The translations under genes and the position numbers were made by a program. A model generated the notes under the pieces. It was not told the DNA's origin, ran no database searches, and saw only the letters and a program-made list of their open reading frames with translations. DNA of 64,000 nucleotides from Channa striata (lineage: Eukaryota > Chordata > Actinopteri > Anabantiformes > Channidae), in the NCBI GenBank assembly GCA_033026295.1, contig CM065175.1, forward strand, positions 21,090,837 to 21,154,836. Reading direction: 5' to 3'. Position 1 is the stretch's first letter. Every line of letters begins with the position of its first letter. Shown here in pieces: positions 32,028 to 43,385 of the stretch.

Positions 32028-32880
32028 TCACCTCTTCCTCTGAACTGCTTTGTGTTTTGAGTCCAGTGTTTCCTCTTGGCTGGTGGCACCATCTGGTCTG
32101 TTCACCTCCAGTGACTTCAGAATATGAGCCGCTGTTAAATTCAGGTTCTCAATGGTTTTGAGCAGCACGTTCTTCTCATTTTCCCAGGTTTTAAAGTTTG
32201 TTCTCTGGTCTTGGCTGCTCAGACTTCCAGTGGTCTGACACGCCATCTCTTCCACGTCTCTCTTTTCTGAGATTTTCTCATCAACATCTTTAGACTTCTG
32301 AAGTCCTTTTGTTTTTCTGTACCTTTGCTGGAATTCTTTTATCTCATCCTGTAAATGCAGCAGTTTTTTCAGTCTTTCAAAGGTTTTCAGTTAGAGGTGA
32401 GAAGTCAAGCTCAGTTTTAACTCCAAATTTTCTTTTTTCATAGCCTCTATCCATTTTGCAGCTTCATTTAAGGCCTGCATGGTGGGAGTCTTTGGAGGCT
32501 GTACATGTGGGTTAGTTCTGATTGCCACCCTTGTCTTAGGAGCTGATCTGAAAATTTCCTCATATGTTGCAGTTGGAGTAGTTTTCCACACGTGGGTAAG
32601 TTCATTATTACCCAACTTGTCTCAGGCTCTGATCTTGAAGTTTTAACGTACGTGATGAATGTTTTTCTCAACTTCCTCATGGATCTTCTTGTCTCACTCG
32701 CTCACCATCAGATTTTCCTTCACTCGCAAAGCTTCTCTTCCCCGCACAATGAGACTCATTATGCAGTTTAATTTCTGATTTTTTTATTTTGTCTCCAGTT
32801 TGTTTCTCACAGTTGACAATCATCTTATTTAAGGTGATTTTGTTAAAAGGTTTCAAGGCAAAAATAATGATAATGGTCAT
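32028..32880 (-). pseudogene. Degenerate coding remnant with coiled-coil character
   Basis: Reading leftward, one frame runs from about 32621 to 32028 with a single internal TAA at 32393-32391. The upstream half includes THVWKTTPTATYEEIF and MQALNEAAKWIEAMKKENLE; the downstream half has heptad-like LKTFERLKKLLHLQDEIKEF and ends at a TGA. Upstream in the same frame are further stops (near 32624, 32645 and 32690), and lysine/glutamate-rich sequence continues to 32880 in a shifted frame. The amphipathic Lys/Glu/Leu composition and one frame kept over about 590 bp suggest a former coiled-coil gene, processed copy or repeat ORF. I do not recognise the parent. At least four stops make it non-functional as read. 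Confidence 0.4.
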
Positions 32881-34655
32881 TTGTTTTCTGTTTAATAAAT
32901 GTGCTTCAGGTCTACTGCCAATTCTGTCCTACATCGAAGAGGTTTACAATATTTGGAACTTCATTCAAATCATTGTTAAGTATTACTTTATTACATTACA
33001 GTAAAAAACAAAGGTACCAGTATATTAGGTACAGTGAATGAGTAAGGCTTTTGCTGCTCAACATTATTTTCTCCTCACTTTTTTCCCCCTTTCTCCTCTT
33101 TGCAGAGCAGTCACCCAGTTGTTGACCTGGAATGAGGAATTTTGGCACCTTTCCCTAAAGTAAAAATGACTCTTTCCTGAGGCACTGATAACCACCTGCA
33201 CCACATCCCAGTTTTCCGTGGGAGTTGGTGTATGTGTTTTTGTGCACGTATAAGCTACATACACGTCTGTGCATGTTCTGATACAACTTATGCTTTTTAT
33301 AACAGAAAGTTTAAACTACTGATCACATCAGATTTTGCCACTTTGATCCTGCCTGCTATGATAACCATTTATTCAATACACACTGAGTAAATCACAAAAA
33401 GACTTGGTAGATAAGCTGCCTAAGGCTGATCCTAAAGCAGTAGGTCCAGAATTTGCTGACTTCTTTTAATGCATATTACTATGTTTTTATGATGTTTTAA
33501 ATTGCAAGGTCGCATAGATTTCACAGGGGCATAGGAATTGTGACATTGTAAATTCCCGGAGGGACTAGTAAAGGCAGAGTATTTAAGTAATTAAGTTTTA
33601 ATTGATTTTATTTTAGTAGACATATGCTTTAAAACTTCTTGTAAAAAGGTGCTGTCAAGGCCTCCCATGAAGTCAGACTTGCCGAACACTAGCAGCACTA
33701 CTCAATGTTCTTGAACGAGACTCGTCCTTCTAACCAATCAGACGATTAAAACTATTTATGCTTCAGGTTTGCAGCCTTGTTATTTGTTGCAATTTGATAA
33801 TGACTATCAGCTGAAGGGCTGCGCAGGGTGTGGAGTGGGAAGCAGATGGTAGAGGAGTATAGCAGAGGTAGCAGAGGAGGTAGAGACTGATTCTGAGTCT
33901 CATGCCAATGCTGGCTTAAAGTGCATGTTGTAAAGTCAGTCCCTTTCTTATTGAGTTATTTGTAATGAAGGAAGCCTCCATCAGAGGAGACATGAGGAAA
34001 CACAGGAATCGGATTAGCTCTTAACAGCTGATGACCTCGAGTACTTGAGCCATGTTTACAAGCTTGTTGATTGTCCACACATCAGCTGAGTTTTCCCGTC
34101 ACTCCGCTCTGCAGGAAATTAATGGACTTGTAGTGATTTGCTGATTGTGTTGCTTACAATGTCAACATGGGGGAAACTGATACAAAAAAAATGTCCACTC
34201 ATTTTAGAGTTTTTAGCTTGTTGAACTCATTCATAAATAAAATATGTTTCAATTTGATTTAAATTGTGGTTACCACTTTCAACAAAGAAAACAGAGGCTT
34301 CTTCGAGCATCCTCAGTAACTCGGCAACAGCATAACCTTCTCACAGAAGCGTTGATGTTTTATTTGTTTTTTTGCAGTTTATTACTTTAATAGTTTGACA
34401 GATTGTCTGATACAGTGGATACGGCGTTTTGCAGTGAAGAAATATGCTTCAACACAACATTGTTGCCTGTTAAACAATGTCTTTAAATCATGAGAAGTTT
34501 TACTCTAACATCTCTAAAAAAACGGTGGCCTAAGTGTCTCTGTAATAATTGTCATACAATTAATTTGGCCATTGTTTTTTGATATTTTGCAGTTACACTG
34601 TTCACGTACAAAAATGTCTGCAAACTTATCTGCAGCCAGCGTTTGACTGGCTTTT
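32881..34655. other. Unassigned AT-rich stretch
   Basis: AT-rich DNA, no long simple repeats, no gene. Around 33690-33760 and 34000-34140 the sequence is more complex (CCAATCAGACGATTAAAAC, CAGGAAATTAATGGAC), but these are not sharply bounded. Confidence 0.3.
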
Positions 34656-34765
34656 GTGACAGTAACAGTAATATCAGCCCTGCCCGAGATCTCTCACACC
34701 ACTGCGTTAATTGCAGTGAGCTTGTTGGCTGGTTAATTATTATGAATGTCCTTAATTGAAAGCTA
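34656..34765. promoter_or_regulatory. Candidate conserved non-coding block
   Basis: GTAATATCAGCCCTGCCCGAG, CTGCGTTAATTGCAGTG, GGCTGGTTAATTATTATG and CCTTAATTGAAAGC words in 110 bp. Three TTAATT cores make it a homeodomain-rich candidate. Confidence 0.3.
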
Positions 34766-34792
34766 ACTTTACTGTATACAGGCTATTCGATT

Positions 34793-34886
34793 GAATACAC
34801 CTGATTCAGGTAACCAGCAGTGGGCAGTGAAGGGATAGTTGGGAATCAATCAGTGCTTCGGCCCTCGAGACCTGGACCCCTGATTT
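34793..34886 (+). mobile_element. Old dispersed-repeat fragment of a common teleost type
   Basis: The order AATACACCTGATTCAGG, then a variable middle, then CGGCCCTCGAGACCTGGA and CCCCTGATT recalls the very common fish dispersed repeat whose copies carry a CACCTGATT(C/G)A word and end in GGCCCTCGAGGACCTGGAG...ACCCCTG. Family assignment is from memory of the motif pattern, so the class (probably a non-autonomous DNA element) is uncertain. Confidence 0.4.
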
Positions 34887-34889
34887 GGT

Positions 34890-37428
34890 AAGTCAAATAG
34901 GCAATAGTGAGTGTGTCAGTAAAATCTGTTTAACTGCTTGGTTTTCAATCTATAACACAGATCATTGAAAAAAATACGCCTTAAAAAATAGGAATTTCTA
35001 TTAAGCACTGACATTTTTGAAGTTTCTGAATGTGAAATATTCATTTATTCTTCTCTTTGTGAATATGGACTGTACTTGCAGATTTCATACAATATTTTTA
35101 ATAGTTTATTTAAAAGGGAATATGCATATTGATTAAGATCTGCATTACTACAAAAACATGTAAATATGCCGGATTATAGCTAAAATGCTAATTTGAATCT
35201 GTTGTCCCTAGGCAGGTAACAGGAACACAACAATTAAAACATACAAATATAGGTAGAGAAAAACAATAACAAAAATCATCACATATCTTGTGATCATTAA
35301 AAGTTATCATTAAAAAAGATCACAAGACTGGTTTTCTCTCAGCCTCTGAATGAGTGGAGTTGTAAAAGTGGGATGCGATTGGTAGGCTGTTGCATATTTT
35401 ACTACCCTTCACAATCCTTAATATGTCCACATGAGTTGTCTACAGCATCTGCAATTAGTATTTGAATAAACTCATTTAGAACTGTGAGTTCAAGTCTTTG
35501 GCTGTGAAATACACAAGATCAACATTTGTAAATGGTGGTTGTTCACTGGCTAGTGTTTTGCTGGCTGCACACAAACTCAAGGATAATGTATTCAATTCTT
35601 AAACCATTAAATATACTTTTAACCAATATATAATGGATTGACATTGAGTAGTGAAGTTTGGCCTGTGGCAGACCTATAGCTGCCACATTTGATCACTAAA
35701 TGTTAATCAGTGTTAGGCCTGATCTTCTCAAAGGGTTAGAAAAGTATCATGAAGTACATGAGGGCTGCTTAACTGTTGTTGTTTTAGTCTGTTTTTGCCT
35801 GGTGGCACTGGCCCACACCAGTGTTAAAGTCTTTTAGCTGGCATATGTTAGAATGTGGGGGATTTAATCTTCTATGCCTTACAGCTGGGGCCTCGTTGAA
35901 TAATGTAAGACACACAGGGGCAGTCGCTGGCTCGATTTTACTTTTGCCCTCTTCAAATACTTGCTATTTGCCAGTGGCATTGCTGAGAGTTTTGTGTGGG
36001 CAAATAATAAAAAAAAAGAGTTGAAGGAACACTGTAGATGTGAAGGATCTTGTTCTTCATTGAGATAGGCTTAATCAGAATATTTTTACACACTGAACTG
36101 AGTATTTTAATAGGGGAACGGCCAGAGTAATGAGGATTTGAAGGTGCAATGAAATTAAACAATTAAAAACATCACTTATGCTCCCAGTATTACATTGCTT
36201 ACAGGTTACAGAGTTAGGAAACGATAACGGTGTAATTAATCAGACACATACGTACATATAAAGACACATACAAAAAAACAATTAGAGATAAATTGTAAAA
36301 AAAAAGAAAACAGAATAGCATAAACTCAATGTCAAACCTTGCACCCAAACAGTCATCTTGCATCCCCTCTCCTACGTCACAGGTACAGCAGCATCTTTAA
36401 ATAATCCTTCACTTTGTTTACCTGTTTTAAGTGGTTGTGGGCAGACGTGCAATGCGAACAACTGAAAGAAAATGAATGGGCCTTCCATGTTTAAACAAGA
36501 GCATTAGGGTAAAGAGGTTGTTGAGATTTGCATGGATTTCATTCATGTGTGTCAGCCATAAACATTGGGTTAAATTCCAAACAAACACAAATACAGACAG
36601 TCAGTAATGGGCCAGGGTCTGGCCTGGGATGCTGTCTGAATGAAAACGTTAGACCTTTGCACATACATCGTGCATTTTATGTGTTTGCTCACATGTACAT
36701 TTTAACGTGTGCATGTCTACATGCAGGCATACCATGTGTGTAAATGAGTGTATGTCTATCATAGTCAGTATGCATGTGTTTGTCTAAATGTGTGATGTAT
36801 ATGTGTCCATCTGATGAGGGCCAAAACGCACAAGTGCAAAGCTGCCCAAGGGTGATTGAAGTTGCTGACATTTTAAGGCTATTGAAAACAAAAGCTAATA
36901 GGCAGCACCACGTGCTGGAATCGTGTCTGGTTCATGTTTAACAAAACAAGGTCACAGAGGTTGTCGGGCCATGAATTCCATAAATAAGTTGATAATGGGA
37001 TTTTAAAACAAGCCGTCCACCAGTCATCTCCCCTCCTCTTGCACCCTCCTTTTTGCCTCTCACAGGCCCTGGGTGTGTGTGCATATGTGTATGTGTCTTT
37101 CAGAATAGAGGGAATATTAGAATGCAAATGGATTCACACCACATCCTCATAAACAACGGTGTTCATTTAACCCCCGACCCCTGCATTTAACTGCCCATCA
37201 AGTCATTTGTGTTGGGCAGGACGTGCAAGTAAGCTGAGGGAGGCCAGTGTATGTGTGTGTGTGTGCAAGTAAGCACACTGGTGTGCATACTTGTGAGTAT
37301 GTGCAAACTTTATGTGTTTATGAACATGTATCTATGTGTCTGAATGCATATATGAGTGTCTGGTGTGTATTTACACCTGTTTGTGTGGGAATGTGCATCG
37401 GTGTTAATACCTGCATCTGTGTGTGTCT
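34890..37428. other. AT-rich stretch with degenerate TG-rich tail
   Basis: AT-rich from 34900 to 36500 with no gene. Octamer words lie at 36526-36533 (ATTTGCAT) and 37122-37129 (ATGCAAAT). From 36670 to 36810 and 37250 to 37420 the DNA is degenerate TG/CATG-rich, and frames there are Cys/Val-rich artefacts. Confidence 0.35.
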
Positions 37429-37458
37429 GTTTTTTTTTTGTTTTTTTTGTTTTTTTTG
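37429..37458. repeat. Poly(T) tract with G interruptions
   Basis: T runs of 8-10 separated by single G. No retroelement body is recognised beside it. Confidence 0.85.
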
Positions 37459-38325
37459 AGGTGTGGATTTCAGTGTTTACCATTTGCGATGCTCAATTAA
37501 TCTTGTCAGCATGCATTTACAGTGGAATTGACCACCTTTTAAAGTGGGCCTGGCTTTGTTACTCTCTCCTTCTCCATCCATTACAAAGACACAGACATAG
37601 TCCTGAAAGACCTTCTTTAGAACATGGCTGATTAAAACTTATTAGAGGCTCTTTTACCACACAGGGTTGGCAAGAATAAAAGTTAACCTCATTTTACATA
37701 TTTTATACTGTTCCAGGCCTAGGTTCATGAAAGGCCTCGATTCCAATGTCAATCTATATATCCATTCCAATCTGTTTCACCAGTTCTCCATGTTTTTTAA
37801 CTTTTTTCCTTCTCCGTTTGAAACATCGGTATTACTACATGTTCTTCTCACCAAATTCTATTCAATTTCTTTAAATAAGTAGCTTTTGGGCATTAGTGAA
37901 TTGTTATTATTCTGTTTCCTTTCAACCTGAGGCCATTACCCACACGTATAGGGCCACCTGACCCTCACATAAATAGGTTGTAATGTAGTTACAACAAATA
38001 GGTTGTAGTTGGTGAGAAATATAAAGTAGACAAAATAAGAAAAAGAAGAGAAGTTTATTCTGAAACAACACATAACAGGGCATGTATGCCTTCTAATAAA
38101 GTCTGAAAGTCCCCACCCACCAACGCTCCCGGCCCGAGAGTCTTCACAGACTCAAATCAATCAGAGACCTCAAAAACATATATATTGTATATAAAGAAAG
38201 AGAAAATTACAAAAGAAACGGTGGTAGTGAAGTTGTCAGACCCACAAGAGACAGATAACAGAAAAACGCAGCTAGTCATGTTGTTAACGAAAGGTTTTAA
38301 AGAGACAGTTGGTCACAGAGAGGCA
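37459..38325. other. Unassigned stretch
   Basis: Mixed to AT-rich DNA. No gene or element is recognised. An AAATAGGTTGTA word occurs twice (near 37971 and 37996), a minor local duplication. Confidence 0.3.
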
Positions 38326-38329
38326 GCGG

Positions 38330-38780
38330 CAGAGTGAGAGCAAACGGGACCCATTTTAAGAGGGCACACTACGCTCGGCCCCCTGTCTCTTAATCCTGGG
38401 CGTTTGTCGTAGCTAATTATGGTGGACAAGCCTCTTTATCGAACCTGCTCCTGCCATCGGCATTAGGATGCATGAGCTGCGCCTGTTGTTTTAAACGCTC
38501 TCATTAACCACACAAATCAGTGCTGTTGACAGAGTGCTTTTGAATTAAGCGTCTCGCCCACACCGCTGCGCGCCAATGCTCGCAGGGCCCAGGACAAGGA
38601 GCAATTTATAACACCATTAGCCACACTCACCAAGGTTACAGGCATCAAAATTGTTCCCGTCTAATTATTCTTAATGGATACAGGGAGGGAGCGACGCTCA
38701 GGACAGCTTTTTCATTAGCCCTCAATCAAGAGGGTCGGGGGAGAGAGGGGTGGGCCAAATGTACTGCTCAGGCAAACGGG
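38330..38780. promoter_or_regulatory. Large candidate conserved non-coding block
   Basis: About 450 bp of complex, CpG-bearing sequence: CTCTTAATCCTGGGCG, CGTAGCTAATTATGGTGG, CCTCTTTATCGAACC, GCATTAGGATGCATGAGC, CTCATTAACCACACAAATC, GAATTAAGCGTCTCG, GGAGCAATTTATAACACC, CGTCTAATTATTCTTAATGG and TTTTCATTAGCCCTCAATC. Many ATTA cores of both paired and Antp class are evenly spread. One of the most enhancer-like segments here. No frame is coding-like. Confidence 0.5.
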
Positions 38781-38836
38781 AAATCAAAAATAATCGTGTT
38801 TGCTTTTTCATAATACAACATGAATGCATAGATGGA

Positions 38837-38845
38837 GGGGGGGGG
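38837..38845. repeat. G9 homopolymer
   Basis: Nine consecutive guanines on the plus strand. Confidence 0.9.
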
Positions 38846-38849
38846 TTGG

Positions 38850-39475
38850 CGCAAGGGTGAGTGAAGAGATGCAGAGCAAAAAAACACTGCTCTTGACATT
38901 AGAAGAATTGGTACTCTTGTCTAGTGAAGACACACAGATTGAGAAGTGACAGTTCATTTGCTTTTACTGCCTTGCAGACTAATGGCAGAGTAAACTTGTG
39001 CTGTGTAACAGATTTCCAACACGTGAGTATTGAATAATGAATGCATAAGTGACATACAAAAGAATTGTTCCGATATGGGAGTTGCTGATGAGGTTTCACG
39101 TGTATGTGTCCTCAAGTCACTTGTGAGTATTAAAAATGATGGAATAGCTGTGGTAAAATTGGAATTCCCTAATAATTATTAATTAGGCAATGGACAACAA
39201 AAAATATCTATCTTCAAATATCACGTTTTGTCTGTGGCTGACTGGACAACACTGAACTTAATGGGTCATCCACAACTAAACTGTGGCTACAACTGGTTAA
39301 CAGTGCAACTTGTAGCTACAGATCATGATCTCACTTCGAACACCAAGGTATTCTATGCCTGCAATTAACTTTCCCCAAAGAGTGCTCCATCATACTATAT
39401 CTGTCATCTCACTGTGGCGGCAAGAAGAAAAAAGGAGGGGAGCCAAATAGTGAGTGTTAACCATCTTTTTACAAG
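38850..39475. other. Unassigned AT-rich stretch
   Basis: AT-rich to mixed. CCCTAATAATTATTAATTAGG at about 39168-39187 is a notable homeodomain-core run. No gene is recognised. Confidence 0.3.
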
Positions 39476-39479
39476 CCAT

Positions 39480-39660
39480 TAAACAGGAAGACATTACCGC
39501 ATGGCGTAGTCCCTTAACGAGGACTGACATATGCGAGTGAGGCAGTTAGCACCTAACATTAAGACGCGGCGGTCCACTGATGAGATGGGACATTGTCCAT
39601 GGGGGAGATATCAGTGTTAATTAGGGGATAATCGGCTGCATTCTACATCTCCCCTCACCA
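39480..39660. promoter_or_regulatory. Candidate conserved non-coding block
   Basis: CCGCATGGCGTAGTCCC, TTAACGAGGACTGAC, CATTAAGACGCGGCGGTCC and GTTAATTAGGGGATAATCGG words; CpG words are retained in a complex 180-bp segment. Confidence 0.35.
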
Positions 39661-40735
39661 CCGTAACCACCACCCTCTACCCCCGCCTTGAAGATGATAT
39701 GGTAAAGGAAATGGGGGTGGCATGGTTAATTTGTAGACAGTGTAATTTGCTGCTGTTATTACAGTGGTGAATGGTACTCCTACTCTCTGCAGGAAGGAAG
39801 GTGAACCAGCTGGCAGTACCTACCAGAGGATGCATAGTGCCAGGATGTGGCATAGGAAAGGCAGTACATTAATCACTCTCCTGCTGCGCTCTATCTCAGC
39901 CTCTCTTATTACTGTTACCAGAGACAGTGGATGTTTCATGACATTGCAATAAGCTCCCTGAAAACTACATGCGTGTGCACGCACAAACACACACACGCAC
40001 ATAAATAAATACACACCAAAACAGCTAATTCTTCACCCTGATGAATATTACTTTGCTTATTTTTGCTGCTTGGATTACTCATATACAAAAAAAGTGCACC
40101 AAAGACACAATCCAATTTGAAAGAGTAATACTGCAGGAAAACGCAATAATATGAACATCAGGAAGGCAACGGGACTCCCTGGTTCACTGATAATTCTCTC
40201 TGTGCTCAAGAAGAATTTCACTGAAGCTCAAACACCGGAGAACATTAGCAAACACATAAAGCAGCTAATTGATCTATTTTTACAATGACAGGCAGAGATA
40301 GAGAGCACCACAGCTTTATAGTGCTGAGGGAGTGGACCGGTCACATACGATGGAACCAAGGTACATGGTAAAGTCTCTCAGGCCATCTTGTCTAGCCTGC
40401 AGGGCATCTGAGGGGCACTGAGAGAGACAGAATCAGGCTAACCAGGCCTTGCGCTCCACAGTTTGGCCCATAGCACTTTGTGTCACTATTGAGAAACAAA
40501 AGAGGAGCACATGCTAGAGCGCACACAGTTTGCACGTGTATAGGATCATGTACAAAATAGCCAGAAAACTGTATGGGAGAAAAGAAAAGTAGAAAGACAG
40601 CATTTAGAAGGGAAAACCCCCGGGTGGATGCCAGGACATGCTAGAATGGATGAATTCCTCACCAAAAAATTATATTGATTTTCTTTTCAACCAATAAGTG
40701 TTTCCTTCATCTAAATCAGTGGTGTTAACTGGACC
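39661..40735. other. Unassigned stretch
   Basis: Mixed sequence, with CA-rich degenerate DNA at 39975-40015. No coding frame, element or sharply bounded block is recognised. Confidence 0.3.
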
Positions 40736-40739
40736 AGGA

Positions 40740-41010
40740 TAACATCCTCCCCCATACCCCTGGGCCTCACTGATGTACGGTGCTGGACAGGCCGAAATCA
40801 TGCCTTCCAGCAGAGTTAGCCAATCAGGTTGAATTATACTCCGTGGGTGCTAGAGCGACATGTCAGCTGATATTCGGGCAGGACACTGCAAAGCTTTGTT
40901 TGTGTGGTCAGTCAGTGCCCCGGAGAAAAATGCCTCAGTGTCCACATGTGATAGGTTTGCAAAATCGTCTCTCTTTGAAAAGCACACAGGTAATTAATGG
41001 ATAGAAATGA
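40740..41010. promoter_or_regulatory. Weak candidate block, open for 74 codons
   Basis: Complex, CpG-bearing sequence (GTACGGTGCTGGACAGG, TTAGCCAATCAGG with CCAAT, GCTAGAGCGACATGTCAGC, CACACAGGTAATTAATGG). The plus frame 40780-41004 is open and ends close to CAG|GTAATT, which looks like a splice donor, but it lacks an ATG at its start and no acceptor is evident. Regulatory block is preferred over exon. Confidence 0.25.
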
Positions 41011-41389
41011 CTTTACTGTGTAAATATTCGTAAAAAACTGGAATCTATTTAGTTTGGCCTGTATTTAGGCATGTTCACGACTCACAACATTTAAAACCTT
41101 GAGATTCCGTCTTCTAACATATTGCAAAGGTTCTGCAGTACTTACACATTTACACAAGAAAAATCTGATATTGCTAGAGTTTCTATTTTTAGCACGCATA
41201 GTGTGTTCGTGACTTTTTTCGCTGTTTTTGTAGATTATGTTTGAAAATACTTTAATGCATAGTATTGTGTAAAACATGGATTCAAGGTCTTACCAATCCA
41301 GCATAAAACAAGGTTTTGGTCGTGTATAATAGTTGGATATAGAAGGTAATCAAGTGTATTAAAAATAAAGCCTGTGATTCAGCCATGCA

Positions 41390-41725
41390 CGACGCTAACC
41401 ATTTTATCTGAGCACACCCCAGAAAATAAAGAAAAAAGGGGCAAAAAGCCGAAAAGCATGGTAATTAAGTGCGACTAAAAGAAAACGATAAGCGGTGATT
41501 AATATTCGATTAAAGCCAGAGGAATTTCCTTTTAAAGTAATTAAGCGTTTATTAATCCGATTTGTAACCCCTGAAGTGTTGCAGAATATGCTGAATGCCA
41601 AAACGAAATTGGCTTCGCACCCTAACCATCAAAGAAATGCTCCACATCTGTGCTGTTCCCCAACGCCTCTTAACGCTGATGCTGCAGGTGCCAGACAAAG
41701 GCATTCGCCTACCTTCTGTCTGCAA
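41390..41725. promoter_or_regulatory. Candidate conserved non-coding block
   Basis: A dense run of homeodomain words: GGTAATTAAGTGCG, GTGATTAATATTCGATTAAAGC, AAAGTAATTAAGCG and TTTATTAATCCG (K50-like), followed by CTGAAGTGTTGCAG and CATCAAAGAAATG. About seven ATTA/TAAT cores fall within 110 bp. The plus frame is open for 100 codons without coding signature. A strong textural enhancer candidate. Confidence 0.45.
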
Positions 41726-42775
41726 CTATCCCAACCTACACATCTGCCCATGTCACGTCTATCAGCTAACCACCAACTTTACAAATCAAGGTTTTAACTC
41801 CACACACTACAATAGAGGCACAGAGTGAGGATTGAATGACATTCTGTTGCACCTTGAAGTAGATTGAATCAGTGGATAGTTTCTGTAGAGAACAGAAAAG
41901 AATCAAGGACGCGTAGATATTGCATGTTTCAATACAGTATACTGTAGCACTTTCTGTCGAGGCCATTATTTTAAAATGCAAGGGGATTTTGAATTTCTCT
42001 CTCTACTGTACTCTTAATGAAGTTAAAGTGACTTTGTATGCACACTAAAGGTAGTCTTGATGACATTGTAATTTAAAAACACATCTAGTTTAGCAGCATA
42101 ATCACAAGGTGCAGCTATAATACAAGACTAAGTGTATTTACTCAAATGCAATTCTGGGGTCACTTGTCAACCACGGGAAACGACGGTATTGTATATGTGT
42201 ATGTATGGTCCACATATGTTTTGTTATAAAACAGTCTGACAAACGTTTTCATAGTTTCAGAAAATATGGGAACATGCATTGTCAAAAATCAAGATGGTGT
42301 CAATTTATAAGAAGTATGGTTTTGTTTAGGGGCAGTCTGCAATGCAATACGTTTGTGCAATACTATGATTTTGTGTTAAACAAGCCAGACATGGCAAAAG
42401 CACTAGCTTACTTGGCACATAAATAAAAGAATTAATCAAAATTATGCTGAGTTATCTCAGTTCCTCATCACTGATGTTACCTGAACCAAATTTGACCAAA
42501 TCCCTGGTTTTTAATAACAAGATGGATGAATCTGTCTAGACACAAATTGTAAGAAAACAACTGCCCAAGGCTAAAACATTTTACAATGTTAGTGCATGTT
42601 AGTGATTTTTGCTGGTTTAGTGAGTAGTGATGCAGCAGTTTGTTGGGTTGTATGATCAGTGCTTTAATGACTCATAAGGTGAGTGGCAGCTGTACAACGT
42701 GTTTCAGTGTGTCAGCTACCAGATATTTGATATAGATTTAAAGGTGAAAGACTTGGCAATAGCGTTTCCTGTGTG
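41726..42775. other. Unassigned AT-rich stretch
   Basis: AT-rich DNA with no long simple repeats and no recognisable gene or element. Confidence 0.3.
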
Positions 42776-42779
42776 AACA

Positions 42780-42925
42780 TAGAGCCTGATAATTAATCAT
42801 CACTATCCCAGGTGTCTGTATTTTAATGACGTGTTGTGGAATCCAATCCTGTTTAAACTGCAGGCTAATTGCATCACAAAATTAACCAGGAATGGCCATT
42901 AACCATGCAGGGTTCTGTGTATTTG
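42780..42925. promoter_or_regulatory. Candidate conserved non-coding block
   Basis: GATAATTAATCATCAC, TATTTTAATGACGTG, GGCTAATTGCATCAC, AAATTAACCAGG and GGCCATTAACCATG words; five homeodomain cores within 140 bp. Confidence 0.35.
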
Positions 42926-43074
42926 TATATTTATATAGCTCTAAGAAATCAAATTGTGAGGTTTGCAATAGTGAAATATATATATTGAATATTCTGATTT
43001 CTGTAATTTTAAATACCTAGATTTAAAATTTTCATTAGAATGAGCGCTTTAATAAATAAGGAAAAAGAACCCGT

Positions 43075-43385
43075 GGTTTCATTTCCTTTGCTCGGCCTTT
43101 AATCTTTCCATCCCTTGCAGTTTGTGTCGAACTGTGTGTGATTGCACAATGCAGTCATGAGGCCTGACAGGGCACACCGGGGGGCATAAAGCAGTGCCAC
43201 GTCCATCCGCTGCACTCGGCACAACGCCCCGCCACGTCCTGACAAGGTTCCACTACCTCTTTCTGCGTAATTTAACACAACTTTCCCGGGCTCCCCAGAT
43301 GAGTGAAGCCCAGACGCACAACGACACGTTAAACACTGCTCATATGTCTTGTCGAGTCTACTCTGAGATCTTCGCTGCCTGACCC
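43075..43385. promoter_or_regulatory. Candidate conserved block, GC-richer than its surroundings
   Basis: CGGCCTTTAATCTTTCC, GATTGCACAATGCAG, GGCATAAAGCAGTGCC, GCACAACGCCCCGCC, CTGCGTAATTTAACAC and ACGACACGTTAAACAC words with many CpGs. A 62-codon plus frame is open but has no domain. Bordered by AT-rich DNA on the left. Confidence 0.3.
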
